Position numbers and translations under genes: made by a program
Notes under the pieces: model-generated
What the model was told of the DNA's origin: nothing
Database searches by the model: none
What the model saw: only the letters and a program-made list of their open reading frames with translations
Shown: positions 51,248 to 59,837 of the stretch, piece by piece
Numbering within the stretch: the first letter of the stretch is position 1
Layout: each line of letters begins with the position of its first letter
NCBI GenBank assembly: GCA_019635535.1
Contig: JAHBZH010000001.1
Coordinates: forward strand, 2,136,995-2,200,994
From: Sphingomonas sp.
Lineage (GTDB): Bacteria; Pseudomonadota; Alphaproteobacteria; Sphingomonadales; Sphingomonadaceae
Reading direction: 5' to 3'
Length of the DNA: 64,000 nucleotides

Positions 51248-51925
51248 ATGCAGATCCTGCTGATCGAGGATGACGAACGTGTCGCCGATTATGTCGGTGC
51301 TGGGCTGCGCGAGGCGGGCCACATCGTGACTCATGTCGCGGACGGCAAGGCCGGTCTGATCCAGGCGACAGCCGAGCAATATGACCTCATCATCCTCGAC
51401 CGGATGCTGCCGCAGCTGGACGGGCTCACCATCCTCAAGACGATCCGCGCGACCGGCGATGCCACGCCCGTGCTGCTGCTGTCCGCGCTGGGCGACACGG
51501 ACGAGCGGGTGAAGGGGCTGCGCGCCGGCGGCGACGACTATCTCGCCAAGCCCTTCGCCCTGTCCGAACTGGTGGCGCGCGCCGAAGCGCTCGGCCGGCG
51601 CGGGCCGGGCCTTGCCGAGCAGGCCGTGATCCGCATCGCCGACCTGGAGATCGACTTGCTCGGCCGGATCGTACGGCGCGCCGGGCAACGGATCGAGCTC
51701 ACTTCACGCGAGTTCCGCATCCTCGACTATCTCGCCCGCCATGCCGGCCGGGTGGTGACACGATCAATGCTGCTGGAGCATGTCTGGGACTATCATTTCG
51801 ATCCGCAGACCAATGTGGTCGATCAGCATGTCAGTCGCCTGCGCCAGAAGGTCGAGCGGGGGGCAGCCACGCCGCTGATCGAGACGGTGCGCGGCGCGGG
51901 CTATCGGATGCGGACCGGCGCGTGA
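51248..51925 (+). CDS. OmpR-family response regulator
   Basis: A 225-residue regulator: receiver MQILLIEDDERVADYVGAGL, phosphorylated Asp51 in LIILDRMLPQ, KPFALSELVARAEALGRR, then the OmpR/PhoB winged helix LTSREFRILDYLARHAGRVVTRSMLLEHVW ending GAGYRM. Closest in type to the CzcR/TctD group. Overlaps the histidine kinase by 4 bp. Regulated genes are unknown; the adjacent peptide locus is a candidate. Confidence 0.9.
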   Translation: MQILLIEDDERVADYVGAGLREAGHIVTHVADGKAGLIQATAEQYDLIILDRMLPQLDGLTILKTIRATGDATPVLLLSALGDTDERVKGLRAGGDDYLAKPFALSELVARAEALGRRGPGLAEQAVIRIADLEIDLLGRIVRRAGQRIELTSREFRILDYLARHAGRVVTRSMLLEHVWDYHFDPQTNVVDQHVSRLRQKVERGAATPLIETVRGAGYRMRTGA

Positions 51926-53280
51926 AGCTTCTCGCCAGCTTTTCTTTCCGGCTCGCTTTGCTTTACGCGACGTTGTTCACGCTTTCCGTCTCGATCCTGC
52001 TCGCGCTCTTCTACTGGATCAGCATCCGGCGCCCGATCGAGCAGGTCGAAGCCAGCCTGGCCGCCGAAAGCGCGCGGTTCGAAATGCTGTATCGGGAGCA
52101 AGGCGCACAGGCGCTGGTCGTGAAGCTCGAACGGCGGGCCACCCTCCCCGCGCCGCGCCAGGCCTATCATGCGCTGATCGCGCCGGACGGGACGGTGCTC
52201 GCCACCAACCTGCCGAGCTGGCCGCCCGAGCCCAACCTGCGCTGGCTGCGGATCGAGGCCGACATCTATCGCGACGGCGAGGAATATGATCACGAAGCGC
52301 TGGTGCTCGACCGCCGGCTGCCGGACGGCGCCAGGCTGATGATCGGCCGCGACGTGCAGGACATCGACGATCTCGACGAGGGCATCCGCGTCGGCGCGCT
52401 GTGGCTGATGCCGGTGATGGCGCTGCTGGTGATCGCCGGCGGCGGCCTGATGAGCCGCGCCATCGGGCGGCGGATCGACGCGGTCGGCGCAACGGCGCGC
52501 CGGGTGATGGCCGGCGATCTTTCGGAACGCATACCGGTGCGCGGCAGCGGCGACGATATCGACCGATTGGGCGAGACGCTGAACGCGATGCTGGAGCGGA
52601 TCGAAGCCTCGGTCGAATCAGTCCGGCGCGTGTCGGACAATGTCGCGCACGAACTTCGTACGCCCCTGACCCGGCTCCAGGCCGAGCTCAACGCGCTCCA
52701 GGCCGCTTCGCCGGAGCGAAAAGCGGCGCTGATCGAAAGCGCGAATGACGAGGCGGAGCGGCTCGGACGGATGTTCGATGCAGTGCTGCGCATCTCGCGC
52801 ATCGAGGCCCAGCGCCACCAGCCGGAAATGCGCGAGGTGAATATTTCGGCGCTGATCGAGGACGCCGCCGACTATCATGCGCCTCAGGCCGAGGAGCGCG
52901 GCCTGATTCTCGACACGCAAGTCGAGCGCGATCTCGCCACCGTGGGCGATCGCGACCTGCTGTTTCAGGCGGTGAGCAACCTGATCGACAATGCGATCAA
53001 GTTCACCCCGCCGGGCGGGCGCATCGCGCTGTCGGCGAGCCGGGCGGACGACGGCATCGCGCTGCGCGTCGCCGACACCGGGCCGGGCATTCCGTCGGAA
53101 CATCGCGAAAAAGTCATCGAACGCTTTTTCCGCGCGCCGGCGGCCGAGCCCGTGCCCGGCTTCGGCCTGGGTCTCTCGCTGGTCGCCGCAGTCGCCAAGC
53201 TGCACGGATCGAGCCTGCGCTTCGGCGACGCCGCGCCGGGACTCGCGGTCGAATGGACGCTGCCGGCGCGGAGCGGTTGA
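51922..53280 (+). CDS. Sensor histidine kinase
   Basis: A 452-residue partner of the preceding regulator. Membrane helices at about 10-32 and 160-178 bracket a periplasmic sensor domain of 125 residues. A HAMP segment follows (ARRVMAGDLSERIPV). HisKA carries His243 in NVAHELRTPLTRLQAEL, and the ATPase domain has NLIDNAIKFTPPGG and GFGLGLSLVAAVAKLHG. GTG 51922 overlaps the regulator stop (GTGA). Signal unknown. Confidence 0.9.
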   Translation: MKLLASFSFRLALLYATLFTLSVSILLALFYWISIRRPIEQVEASLAAESARFEMLYREQGAQALVVKLERRATLPAPRQAYHALIAPDGTVLATNLPSWPPEPNLRWLRIEADIYRDGEEYDHEALVLDRRLPDGARLMIGRDVQDIDDLDEGIRVGALWLMPVMALLVIAGGGLMSRAIGRRIDAVGATARRVMAGDLSERIPVRGSGDDIDRLGETLNAMLERIEASVESVRRVSDNVAHELRTPLTRLQAELNALQAASPERKAALIESANDEAERLGRMFDAVLRISRIEAQRHQPEMREVNISALIEDAADYHAPQAEERGLILDTQVERDLATVGDRDLLFQAVSNLIDNAIKFTPPGGRIALSASRADDGIALRVADTGPGIPSEHREKVIERFFRAPAAEPVPGFGLGLSLVAAVAKLHGSSLRFGDAAPGLAVEWTLPARSG

Positions 53281-53300
53281 CCGCCGCGCCGCGCCCTTTC

Positions 53301-53819
53301 TCACAGCGTGGCGTGGACCGTCGCCACCGCCGTCATCACCGCGCCGATGCGGGCGGCGGCCTGGATCGTTTCGGCCTTCACGCCGTGCTGGGTCAGCACG
53401 CGTTCGTGGCTATCGATGCACATGCCGCAGCCGTTCTGGGCGCTGACCGCGAGGCTGAACAGCTCGAAGTCCGCCTTGTCGATGCCGGGATTGCCGATGC
53501 AGTTCATCCGCAGCTTCGCCGGCAGCGTCTCGTAAACCGGGTTGGAGGCGAGATGGACGAAGCGGTAATAGACATTGTTCATCGCCATGACCGCGGCGGC
53601 AGCGCGCGCCGCATTGGCATAGGCATCGTCGAGCTTGCCGGCGATTTCCGCTTCGGCGGCTGCGACGATCGGCTTGTAGCCGGTGCCGTGGGCGCAGGCG
53701 AGGATGAGGCCGTATTTGCGCGCGTCGCCGAGCGTCTGATCAGCGAGCAGCGAGCCGATATTGAGCCGGAGGTCCTTCGCATATTCGGGAAGGGCGTCGG
53801 CGAATTCCTTGAGGGACAT
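53301..53819 (-). CDS. ahpD: Alkylhydroperoxidase AhpD-like protein
   Basis: A 172-residue protein of the AhpD/carboxymuconolactone decarboxylase fold. The active site NGCGMCIDSHE gives Cys131, Cys134 and His138 in the AhpD spacing. It reduces the peroxiredoxin AhpC with lipoamide-type electrons in known systems. Gene 102 bp after ahpC in the same direction, both divergent from oxyR. It ends 21 bp from the convergent histidine kinase gene. Confidence 0.9.
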   Translation of the reverse strand: MSLKEFADALPEYAKDLRLNIGSLLADQTLGDARKYGLILACAHGTGYKPIVAAAEAEIAGKLDDAYANAARAAAAVMAMNNVYYRFVHLASNPVYETLPAKLRMNCIGNPGIDKADFELFSLAVSAQNGCGMCIDSHERVLTQHGVKAETIQAAARIGAVMTAVATVHATL

Positions 53820-53921
53820 GGGGATTTCCTTGGTTCTCGCGCACGCAGCTTAGCCCAGCGCGGGGTTCGCAAAAAGGGGCGCGGCAACTCGCGGTCGCCG
53901 CACCCCTCAGAGGTCTGAACC

Positions 53922-54464
53922 CTAGGCCGCCGGCCTCAGGACCTCTTCGCCGGCCGTCCAGTTGCACGGGCACAATTCGTCGGTCTGCAGCGCATCGAGG
54001 ATGCGCAGCGTCTCGGCCGGATTGCGGCCGACATTGAGGCCGTTCACCGTGACATGCTGGATGATATTGTCCGGATCGACGATGAACGTGGCGCGGAAGG
54101 CGACATGCTCGTCCTGGTCGAGGATGCCGAGCGCGCCGGCGAGCCGCGCGCCATTGTCGGCGATCCACGGGAAGTCCGCGCCGGCGAGCTGCGCGTCCGA
54201 GCGGCGCCACGCGAAGTGGACATGGGCGGTGTCGGTCGAGGCGCCGATCAGCACCGCGTCGCGATCGGCGAAATCGCGGGCCAGCTCGCCATAGCCGACG
54301 ATCTCGGTCGGGCAGACGAAGGTGAAGTCCTTCGGCCAGTAGAACAGGATCTTCCACTTGCCGTTGGTCTCGGCGAGATCGATCGTCTCGCCGGCGGGCA
54401 AAGCGGATGTGCCCTGCTGGACCGGGAGGGTGAGTTCGGGAAGCTTGTCGCCGACGGTAAGCAT
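53922..54464 (-). CDS. ahpC: Alkyl hydroperoxide reductase, peroxiredoxin AhpC
   Basis: A 180-residue two-cysteine peroxiredoxin. Peroxidatic Cys51 in DFTFVCPTEI; resolving cysteines Cys165/Cys167 in ELCPCNWTAGEE. Reduces hydrogen peroxide and organic peroxides with AhpD as probable electron donor. ATG 54464 follows AGAGGAG at about 11 nt; an ATG 75 bp upstream is less likely as it would run into the repeat region of the promoter. Divergent from oxyR. Confidence 0.95.
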   Translation of the reverse strand: MLTVGDKLPELTLPVQQGTSALPAGETIDLAETNGKWKILFYWPKDFTFVCPTEIVGYGELARDFADRDAVLIGASTDTAHVHFAWRRSDAQLAGADFPWIADNGARLAGALGILDQDEHVAFRATFIVDPDNIIQHVTVNGLNVGRNPAETLRILDALQTDELCPCNWTAGEEVLRPAA

Positions 54465-54479
54465 GCGCGCGTTTCTCCT

Positions 54480-54514
54480 CTTGTGCACTGCATCAAAACT
54501 CTTGTGCAGCGCAT
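54480..54514. repeat. Tandem 14-bp repeats in the ahpC-oxyR promoter
   Basis: CTTGTGCACTGCAT (54480-54493) and CTTGTGCAGCGCAT (54501-54514) differ at two bases and start 21 bp apart, two helical turns. Lies in the 110-bp divergent region between ahpC and oxyR, so may be part of an OxyR binding site, though it does not match the E. coli consensus. Confidence 0.5.
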
Positions 54515-54574
54515 ATAAGGGCTGGGAATCATCGTTCAAATTGATTAGATCGACCGCATTGATCGAGCAGAGCG

Positions 54575-55471
54575 ATGAACGTCCATCTCCCCACGCTGAA
54601 GCAGCTGCAATATCTGGTGGCCCTGAAGACCCACGGCCATTTCGGCCGCGCGGCGGAGGCCTGTTTCGTCACGCAATCCACCCTGTCGGCCGGGATCAAG
54701 GAGTTGGAGACGCTGATCGGCGTCACGCTCGTCGAGCGCACCCGGCGCGTCGTGCGCTTCACGCCGCTGGGCGAGCGGGTGGCGGACAAGGCGCAGCGCA
54801 TCCTGCGCGAGGCCGAGGATCTGACCGACATGGTGCGCGCGGCGGGCAAGCCGCTCGCCAGCGAACTGCGCATGGGCGTGATCCCGACGATCGCACCTTT
54901 CCTGCTGCCCACCCTGCTGCCGCGCCTGCGCGAGCAATGGCCGGACCTCAGGCTCTATCTGCGCGAGGAGCCCAGCCAAGCGGCATGCGACGCGCTGCAC
55001 CGTGGCAAGCTCGATTGCGTCCTGCTCGCCTTGCCCTTCGCCTGCGGCGAGGTCGATTCGGCCGCCTTGTTCAACGATCGGCTGATGGTCGCCTTTCCGC
55101 CAGGCGGCGCGGATGGGCTGCCCGATTGCGTCCCGGCGGCCGCCATCGACGAGAACAGCCTGCTGCTGCTCGAGGACGGACATTGCCTGAAGGACCATGC
55201 CTTGTCCGCCTGCAACCGTCCGGAACTGCGTGCCGAGGCGTCGATCCTCGGCACGTCGCTGCACACCCTGGTCCAGATGGTCGATAACGGGCTCGGCATG
55301 ACGCTCATCCCCGAAATGGCCGTGCAGGCGGGAATATTGGAAGGTACCCGCGTGGTCGCCCGGCGCCTCGACGCCGAGCATCCCACCCGCCGGATCGCCC
55401 TGGTCTGGCGCAAGGGCTCACCGCGGGAGAAGGAGTTCCGGCTGCTCGCCGACGCACTCAAGGCGGCGTGA
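54575..55471 (+). CDS. oxyR: Hydrogen peroxide sensor OxyR
   Basis: A 298-residue LysR-family activator. Helix-turn-helix: HFGRAAEACFVTQSTLSAGIKELE. The peroxide-sensing pair Cys204 and Cys213 lies in EDGHCLKDHALSAC, the OxyR signature. Divergent from ahpC; also a natural regulator of katG. Its last 54 bp overlap the end of the acyltransferase gene on the other strand. Confidence 0.95.
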   Translation: MNVHLPTLKQLQYLVALKTHGHFGRAAEACFVTQSTLSAGIKELETLIGVTLVERTRRVVRFTPLGERVADKAQRILREAEDLTDMVRAAGKPLASELRMGVIPTIAPFLLPTLLPRLREQWPDLRLYLREEPSQAACDALHRGKLDCVLLALPFACGEVDSAALFNDRLMVAFPPGGADGLPDCVPAAAIDENSLLLLEDGHCLKDHALSACNRPELRAEASILGTSLHTLVQMVDNGLGMTLIPEMAVQAGILEGTRVVARRLDAEHPTRRIALVWRKGSPREKEFRLLADALKAA

Positions 55472-56626
55472 CGCGGCCGGCTTGAGCCCGAACAGCGGCC
55501 GCGCCCAGGCGGAGCGCCGCGCGATTTCATAAGCCAGCGCGCAGCACGCGACCGTGACGACCAGCAGGATCGCGAATTCCATCCCGGGGCCCAGCCCGAA
55601 CGGCTTCAGCCAATAGCCGGCAAGGACGATGATGGTCTGGTGCGCGATATAATAAGGAAAGATCGCATCGGTGAGATAGCGCCGCACCGGCCCGTCGCGG
55701 TGCAGGAAAAGCTGGGCCATGCCGAGCAGCGCCAGGATCGCGCTCCATGCCTGCACCGCGCGGGCGAAGCGGGCGAAAGCGAGTTCCCAGGCCGAAGGGG
55801 CGGCGGACGGCAGGATGTCGTGCACGACGTAGAACGCCGCGAAGCCGAGATAGCTGATGATCGCCGCCAACGCCGCCGGCTTCCACCACCCGACGATCCG
55901 CTCCCACAGCGCCTGCGAACGGGCCAGGCCGACGCCGAAGAAGAAGGCGAAGGCATAGACGCTGTGCGCGTAGAGATCGTCGACCAGCGCATGGGTGTCC
56001 CCGAAAGCGGGATAGAGAAGCATGCGCCCGACGAACAGCCACAGGACCGGCAACGCGATCAGCCGCCAGCCGGCGAATAGCCGATCAAAGCCCTTCTGCA
56101 TCAGCGCACGACCGCGCGCCGGCACCAAGGCCAGCAGCGCCAGCGCCATGGTGTAGACCCACAGATAGGCGACGAACCACAGATGGTTGTAGGTCGGCAG
56201 GATGAGGCCCCGGCTCGCGCCGAACTCGAAATAGTCGGTGATCCAGAACGACCAAAAGCCGGCCGCATAGCCGCTCTTCTCGCGCAGCTCGACCCAGGCC
56301 TGGGGTGCCACGAACAGGGCCATACCGGCGATCAGGGGAATGAGCAGCCGCGTCGAACGTTCGCGCGCGAAGCCCTCCTGCCCACCCATCTTGGCGAGCA
56401 AAGCGCGCGAGGCGATGCCGGCGATCAGGAAGAGCAATGCGAGGCGCCAGGGATTGAGCGCCAGCATCGGCAGCGCCGCCCAGTCCAGCGGCCGGGCGGT
56501 CTGCACATGCCAGCCCCAGGGCACGAAGAACATGCCGATATGATAGACGATGAGCAGGCCGAAGGCCGCGATCCGGAGCCAGTCCAGCCCATAGCGGCGT
56601 CCGCCCACATAATCCGTCGCTTGCAT
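55418..56626 (-). CDS. Acyltransferase family membrane protein
   Basis: A 402-residue protein with about ten membrane helices. The first carries GLDWLRIAAFGLLIVYHIGMFFVPWGW, the Arg and His of the acyltransferase-3 family. Members O-acylate glycans or lipids at the periplasmic side. ATG 56626 follows AAGGGACG. Divergent from a LytTR regulator gene, and the 3' end runs 54 bp into oxyR. Its substrate is unknown. Confidence 0.85.
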   Translation of the reverse strand: MQATDYVGGRRYGLDWLRIAAFGLLIVYHIGMFFVPWGWHVQTARPLDWAALPMLALNPWRLALLFLIAGIASRALLAKMGGQEGFARERSTRLLIPLIAGMALFVAPQAWVELREKSGYAAGFWSFWITDYFEFGASRGLILPTYNHLWFVAYLWVYTMALALLALVPARGRALMQKGFDRLFAGWRLIALPVLWLFVGRMLLYPAFGDTHALVDDLYAHSVYAFAFFFGVGLARSQALWERIVGWWKPAALAAIISYLGFAAFYVVHDILPSAAPSAWELAFARFARAVQAWSAILALLGMAQLFLHRDGPVRRYLTDAIFPYYIAHQTIIVLAGYWLKPFGLGPGMEFAILLVVTVACCALAYEIARRSAWARPLFGLKPAASRRLECVGEQPELLLPR

Positions 56627-56733
56627 GATTTCGTCCCTTTCTGCCATTCCGCCAGGGGACTGGCGGCGGCGCGGCGGCGGCGCCATCGTCCGGGGATGGG
56701 CGGCGGCGCGGCGAGGACGATCGGAAAAGGCGT

Positions 56734-57555
56734 GTGACGAACGGTTGGGCGAGGATGACGAGCGGTTGGCGCCACAGCGACGGCGGACGCTTCGCCGCGG
56801 CCTGGCTCGCTTTCGCGCTGATCGCGATTCTCCAGGCGGTGGTGAACGCCTTCAGCGTGATCGACGAACGCGCCGCCGGCGGCCAGCCGATCCCGACCTG
56901 GGAGCCCTGGACCTGGGAGCTGACCAGCATCGCCGCCTGGCTGCTGCTCGCGCCGCTCATCTTCCTCGCCGCGCGGCGGCTGCGTCCGCCGCAGCTGCGG
57001 CCGCTGCCGGCGATCGGCGCGCATGTCGCGGCCAGCATCGCGGTCTCGCTGGGTCATGTCACGCTGATGCAGGCCGGGCGCACCTTGATCTATTGGCTCG
57101 CCGGCAGCCGATATGGCGAAACGATCGCCAGCGCCTTCCTCTACGAATATCGCAAGGACCTGGTGACCTATGTGCTGGTCGTCCTGTTCTTCCTGCTGTT
57201 CGAGCGGGTGACGCGACCCAATGCCGCGCCCGCTCCGGTCGCCGATGCGTTCCGCATCGAAGTGCGCGACGGCAGCCGGACGTCATGGCTGGCGCCGGAG
57301 GACGTGGAATGGGCGCAGGCGGCCGGCAATTATGTCGAGCTCAACGGCCCGTTCGGGACGCTGCTCCATCGTCGGACCCTGGCGGCGCTGGCGGAAGAGC
57401 TGGCCCCGCACGGCTTCGTGCGCGTGCAGCGCTCCCGGATCGTCCGCAAGGCGGCGGTCACGGGCACCGAAACGCGGCCGAGCGGCGATTTCGAGATCCG
57501 GATGGCGAGCGGCGTGATTTTGGGCGGCAGCCGGCGCTATCGCGACAATCTGTGA
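56734..57555 (+). CDS. Membrane-anchored LytTR-family regulator
   Basis: A 273-residue protein: four hydrophobic helices in the first 155 residues (FAAAWLAFALIAILQAVV, WLLLAPLIFLAA, VAASIAVSLGHVTL, VTYVLVVLFFLLF) then a LytTR DNA-binding domain (FRIEVRDGSRTSWLAPEDVEW, AGNYVELNGPFGTLLHRRTL, HGFVRVQRSRIV). GTG 56734 is assumed; ATG 56755 is an alternative. Divergent from the acyltransferase, which it may control; such pairs are recurrent in sphingomonads as I recall. Confidence 0.85.
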   Translation: MTNGWARMTSGWRHSDGGRFAAAWLAFALIAILQAVVNAFSVIDERAAGGQPIPTWEPWTWELTSIAAWLLLAPLIFLAARRLRPPQLRPLPAIGAHVAASIAVSLGHVTLMQAGRTLIYWLAGSRYGETIASAFLYEYRKDLVTYVLVVLFFLLFERVTRPNAAPAPVADAFRIEVRDGSRTSWLAPEDVEWAQAAGNYVELNGPFGTLLHRRTLAALAEELAPHGFVRVQRSRIVRKAAVTGTETRPSGDFEIRMASGVILGGSRRYRDNL

Positions 57556-57568
57556 GGCCGCCCGCCCC

Positions 57569-58144
57569 TCAATCCATGTGTTTGAGGCCGACCCGCAGAT
57601 AGTCCCAGCCGGTCACCAAAGTCAGCGCCGCCGCCGCCCACAAGGTGGCGAGACCGAGCTGCAGCACCCAGGGCCAGTGCGGCAGCGCCCCGGCGAGGAT
57701 GAGGGCGCCCAATGACACGAGCTGGAAGGTCGTCTTCCATTTGGCGAGGCGGCTGACCGGAACCGACACGGACAGGCCGGCGAGAAATTCGCGCAGGCCC
57801 GACACGATGATCTCGCGCAGCAAAATGACGAGCGCCGGAATCAGGTGCCAATCGGCGATGATCGGCCCGCCGAAACCCGGATCGGCCGGCGCGCGCGCGA
57901 CCAGCAAAACGATCACCGCCGCCACCATGATCTTGTCCGCGATCGGATCGAGGAACTGGCCGAGCCGCGACACCGTCCCCTGGGCGCGGGCGAGATAGCC
58001 GTCGAAATAATCGGTGATGCCGACCAGGCAGTAGAGCACGAAGGTGATCGCATAATCGAACCAGCCCGGTTTCCACAGAAGGAAGACCAGGATCGGCACC
58101 GCCAGGATGCGCGACAGGGTGAGCAGATTGGGCAAAGTCAGCAT
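57569..58144 (-). CDS. pgsA: CDP-diacylglycerol-glycerol-3-phosphate phosphatidyltransferase
   Basis: A 191-residue membrane enzyme of phosphatidylglycerol synthesis. CDP-alcohol phosphatidyltransferase motif DYFDGYLARAQGTVSRLGQFLDPIADK is complete (Asp-Gly-x2-Ala-Arg-x8-Gly-x3-Asp-x3-Asp). Five or six helices. It begins MLTLPNLLTLSRI as usual. Convergent with the LytTR gene, divergent from the exported aminopeptidase. Confidence 0.94.
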   Translation of the reverse strand: MLTLPNLLTLSRILAVPILVFLLWKPGWFDYAITFVLYCLVGITDYFDGYLARAQGTVSRLGQFLDPIADKIMVAAVIVLLVARAPADPGFGGPIIADWHLIPALVILLREIIVSGLREFLAGLSVSVPVSRLAKWKTTFQLVSLGALILAGALPHWPWVLQLGLATLWAAAALTLVTGWDYLRVGLKHMD

Positions 58145-58245
58145 CGAAGCGACCCGCTTAGCCGCAAATTCCGCAAAATGGGAGGCTTGTGCGCGCTCCG
58201 CGGGTCGGCCAAACAGAGCCTTTCCACCGATCGACGGAGACCCGA

Positions 58246-59802
58246 ATGCGCCGCCTTGCCGCCCTCGCCCTTCTCGCTTCCACTGTCGCGACGGCGGCTT
58301 TCGCGGCCCGGCCCGTCGCTTTCTCGGCGGAGGCGCCGTCGTCGGGCGTGCTGGTTTTGCCGCTGGGCAGCGCCGAGGAGCTGGCGACGCGCGGCACGAT
58401 GCTCGACGCCGCCTCTCGCGAAGCCGTGTCGCGGGCGCTGACCGCGGCCAATTTCCGCTATCGCGTGTCGAACACGCTGAGCCTGCGCGGCATCGGATCC
58501 TGGTCGCAGATTCTGGTGGTCGGCACGGCCGGCGACGCGCCGGAGGATGTGCGCCTGCAAAATGTCGGGGGCACCGCCGCGCGCGAGACGGCGCGTGAGG
58601 ACGGACCGGTGGCGATCGCCGCCGGCGGCTATGCCGACAGCGCCAATGCCCTGGTCCAGATCGGCGTCGGCGCCCGCCTCGGCGGCTACAGCTTCGATCG
58701 CTATCGTTCGGAAAATCCGGATCGTCCGCGCCGGGCCGGGCAGGATGCGCCGATCACCGTCGTGACACCGCTCGCCCGCGAGGCGCAGGCCCAGTGGCGC
58801 GGCCAGGGCGAGGCGCTGTCCGAAGGCGTCTATTTCGCGCGCGACCTCATCACCGAGCCCGCCAATATCCTGTCGCCCGAAGCCTTCGTAACCCGCACGC
58901 GCGAGGCGTTCCGCGGGGTTTCTGGTGTGACCATCGAGGCGATGGACGTGCCGCAGATGCAGCGGCTGGGCATGAACGCGATCCTGTCGGTGGGCATGGG
59001 TTCGGAGCGCCCGCCCCGCATGCTGATCGTCGAATATCGCGGGCGCGGCGCCCAGGGCCAGCCGATCGTGCTGGCCGGCAAGGGCATCACCTTCGATTCG
59101 GGCGGCATTTCGATCAAGCCGGCCAACAACATGTGGCGGATGAAGGGCGACATGGCCGGCGCGGCGGCGGTGGTCGGCGCCGTGCTCAGCCTCGCGCGCA
59201 GCGGCGCGCCGGTCCATGTCGTCGCGGTCGCGGCGCTGGCCGACAACATGCCCGGCGGCGGCGCGGCCCGGCCTGGCGACGTGGTGGCGGCCTATGGCGG
59301 CCGGACGATCGAGCGGCTCAATACCGACGCGGAAGGCCGCATCGTGCTGGCCGATGCCGTCTCCTATGCCGACCGGCGCTACCGGCCGGCGGCGATCGTC
59401 GACGTGGCGACGCTGACCGGGGCGATCGTGACCGCCCTGGGCTCCGATTATGCCGGCCTGTTCTCCCGCCACGACGGGCTTGCCAGCCAGTTGCTGACCG
59501 CCGGAGAATCTTCCGGCGAGCTGTTGTGGCGCATGCCGCTCAACGAGCGTTACGCCAGCGCGATGGAATCGCCGATCGCCGACATTCGCGACATTTCGGA
59601 AAATGCGCCGGGCGCGGGCGCGGGCGCGCATTTCATCGGCTCCTTCGTCTCGCCGGCGACGCCCTGGGCGCATCTGGACATTGCGGGCACCTCCTGGCGC
59701 ACCGACAGCCAGCCGACCGTCCCGTCCGGCGCGGCGGGGACGACGGTGCGGCTGCTCGATCGCTTCGTGCGCGATTTCCGCCCGGTTCCGACCGCGGGCT
59801 GA
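58246..59802 (+). CDS. Exported M17 family leucyl aminopeptidase
   Basis: A 518-residue two-metal aminopeptidase. The C-terminal catalytic domain has VLAGKGITFDSGGISIKP (metal lysine and aspartate), MKGDMAGAAAV and the M17 signature NTDAEGRIVLADAV. Unusually for this family it starts with a signal peptide (RLAALALLASTVATAAFA), so it should act in the periplasm. ATG 58246 follows CGGAGA. Downstream an LplT-like transporter gene starts after a 12-bp palindrome (AGGTCCGGACCT, 59808-59819). Confidence 0.9.
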   Translation: MRRLAALALLASTVATAAFAARPVAFSAEAPSSGVLVLPLGSAEELATRGTMLDAASREAVSRALTAANFRYRVSNTLSLRGIGSWSQILVVGTAGDAPEDVRLQNVGGTAARETAREDGPVAIAAGGYADSANALVQIGVGARLGGYSFDRYRSENPDRPRRAGQDAPITVVTPLAREAQAQWRGQGEALSEGVYFARDLITEPANILSPEAFVTRTREAFRGVSGVTIEAMDVPQMQRLGMNAILSVGMGSERPPRMLIVEYRGRGAQGQPIVLAGKGITFDSGGISIKPANNMWRMKGDMAGAAAVVGAVLSLARSGAPVHVVAVAALADNMPGGGAARPGDVVAAYGGRTIERLNTDAEGRIVLADAVSYADRRYRPAAIVDVATLTGAIVTALGSDYAGLFSRHDGLASQLLTAGESSGELLWRMPLNERYASAMESPIADIRDISENAPGAGAGAHFIGSFVSPATPWAHLDIAGTSWRTDSQPTVPSGAAGTTVRLLDRFVRDFRPVPTAG

Positions 59803-59837
59803 TCGCCAGGTCCGGACCTTAAAGGGCCACGCCCACC

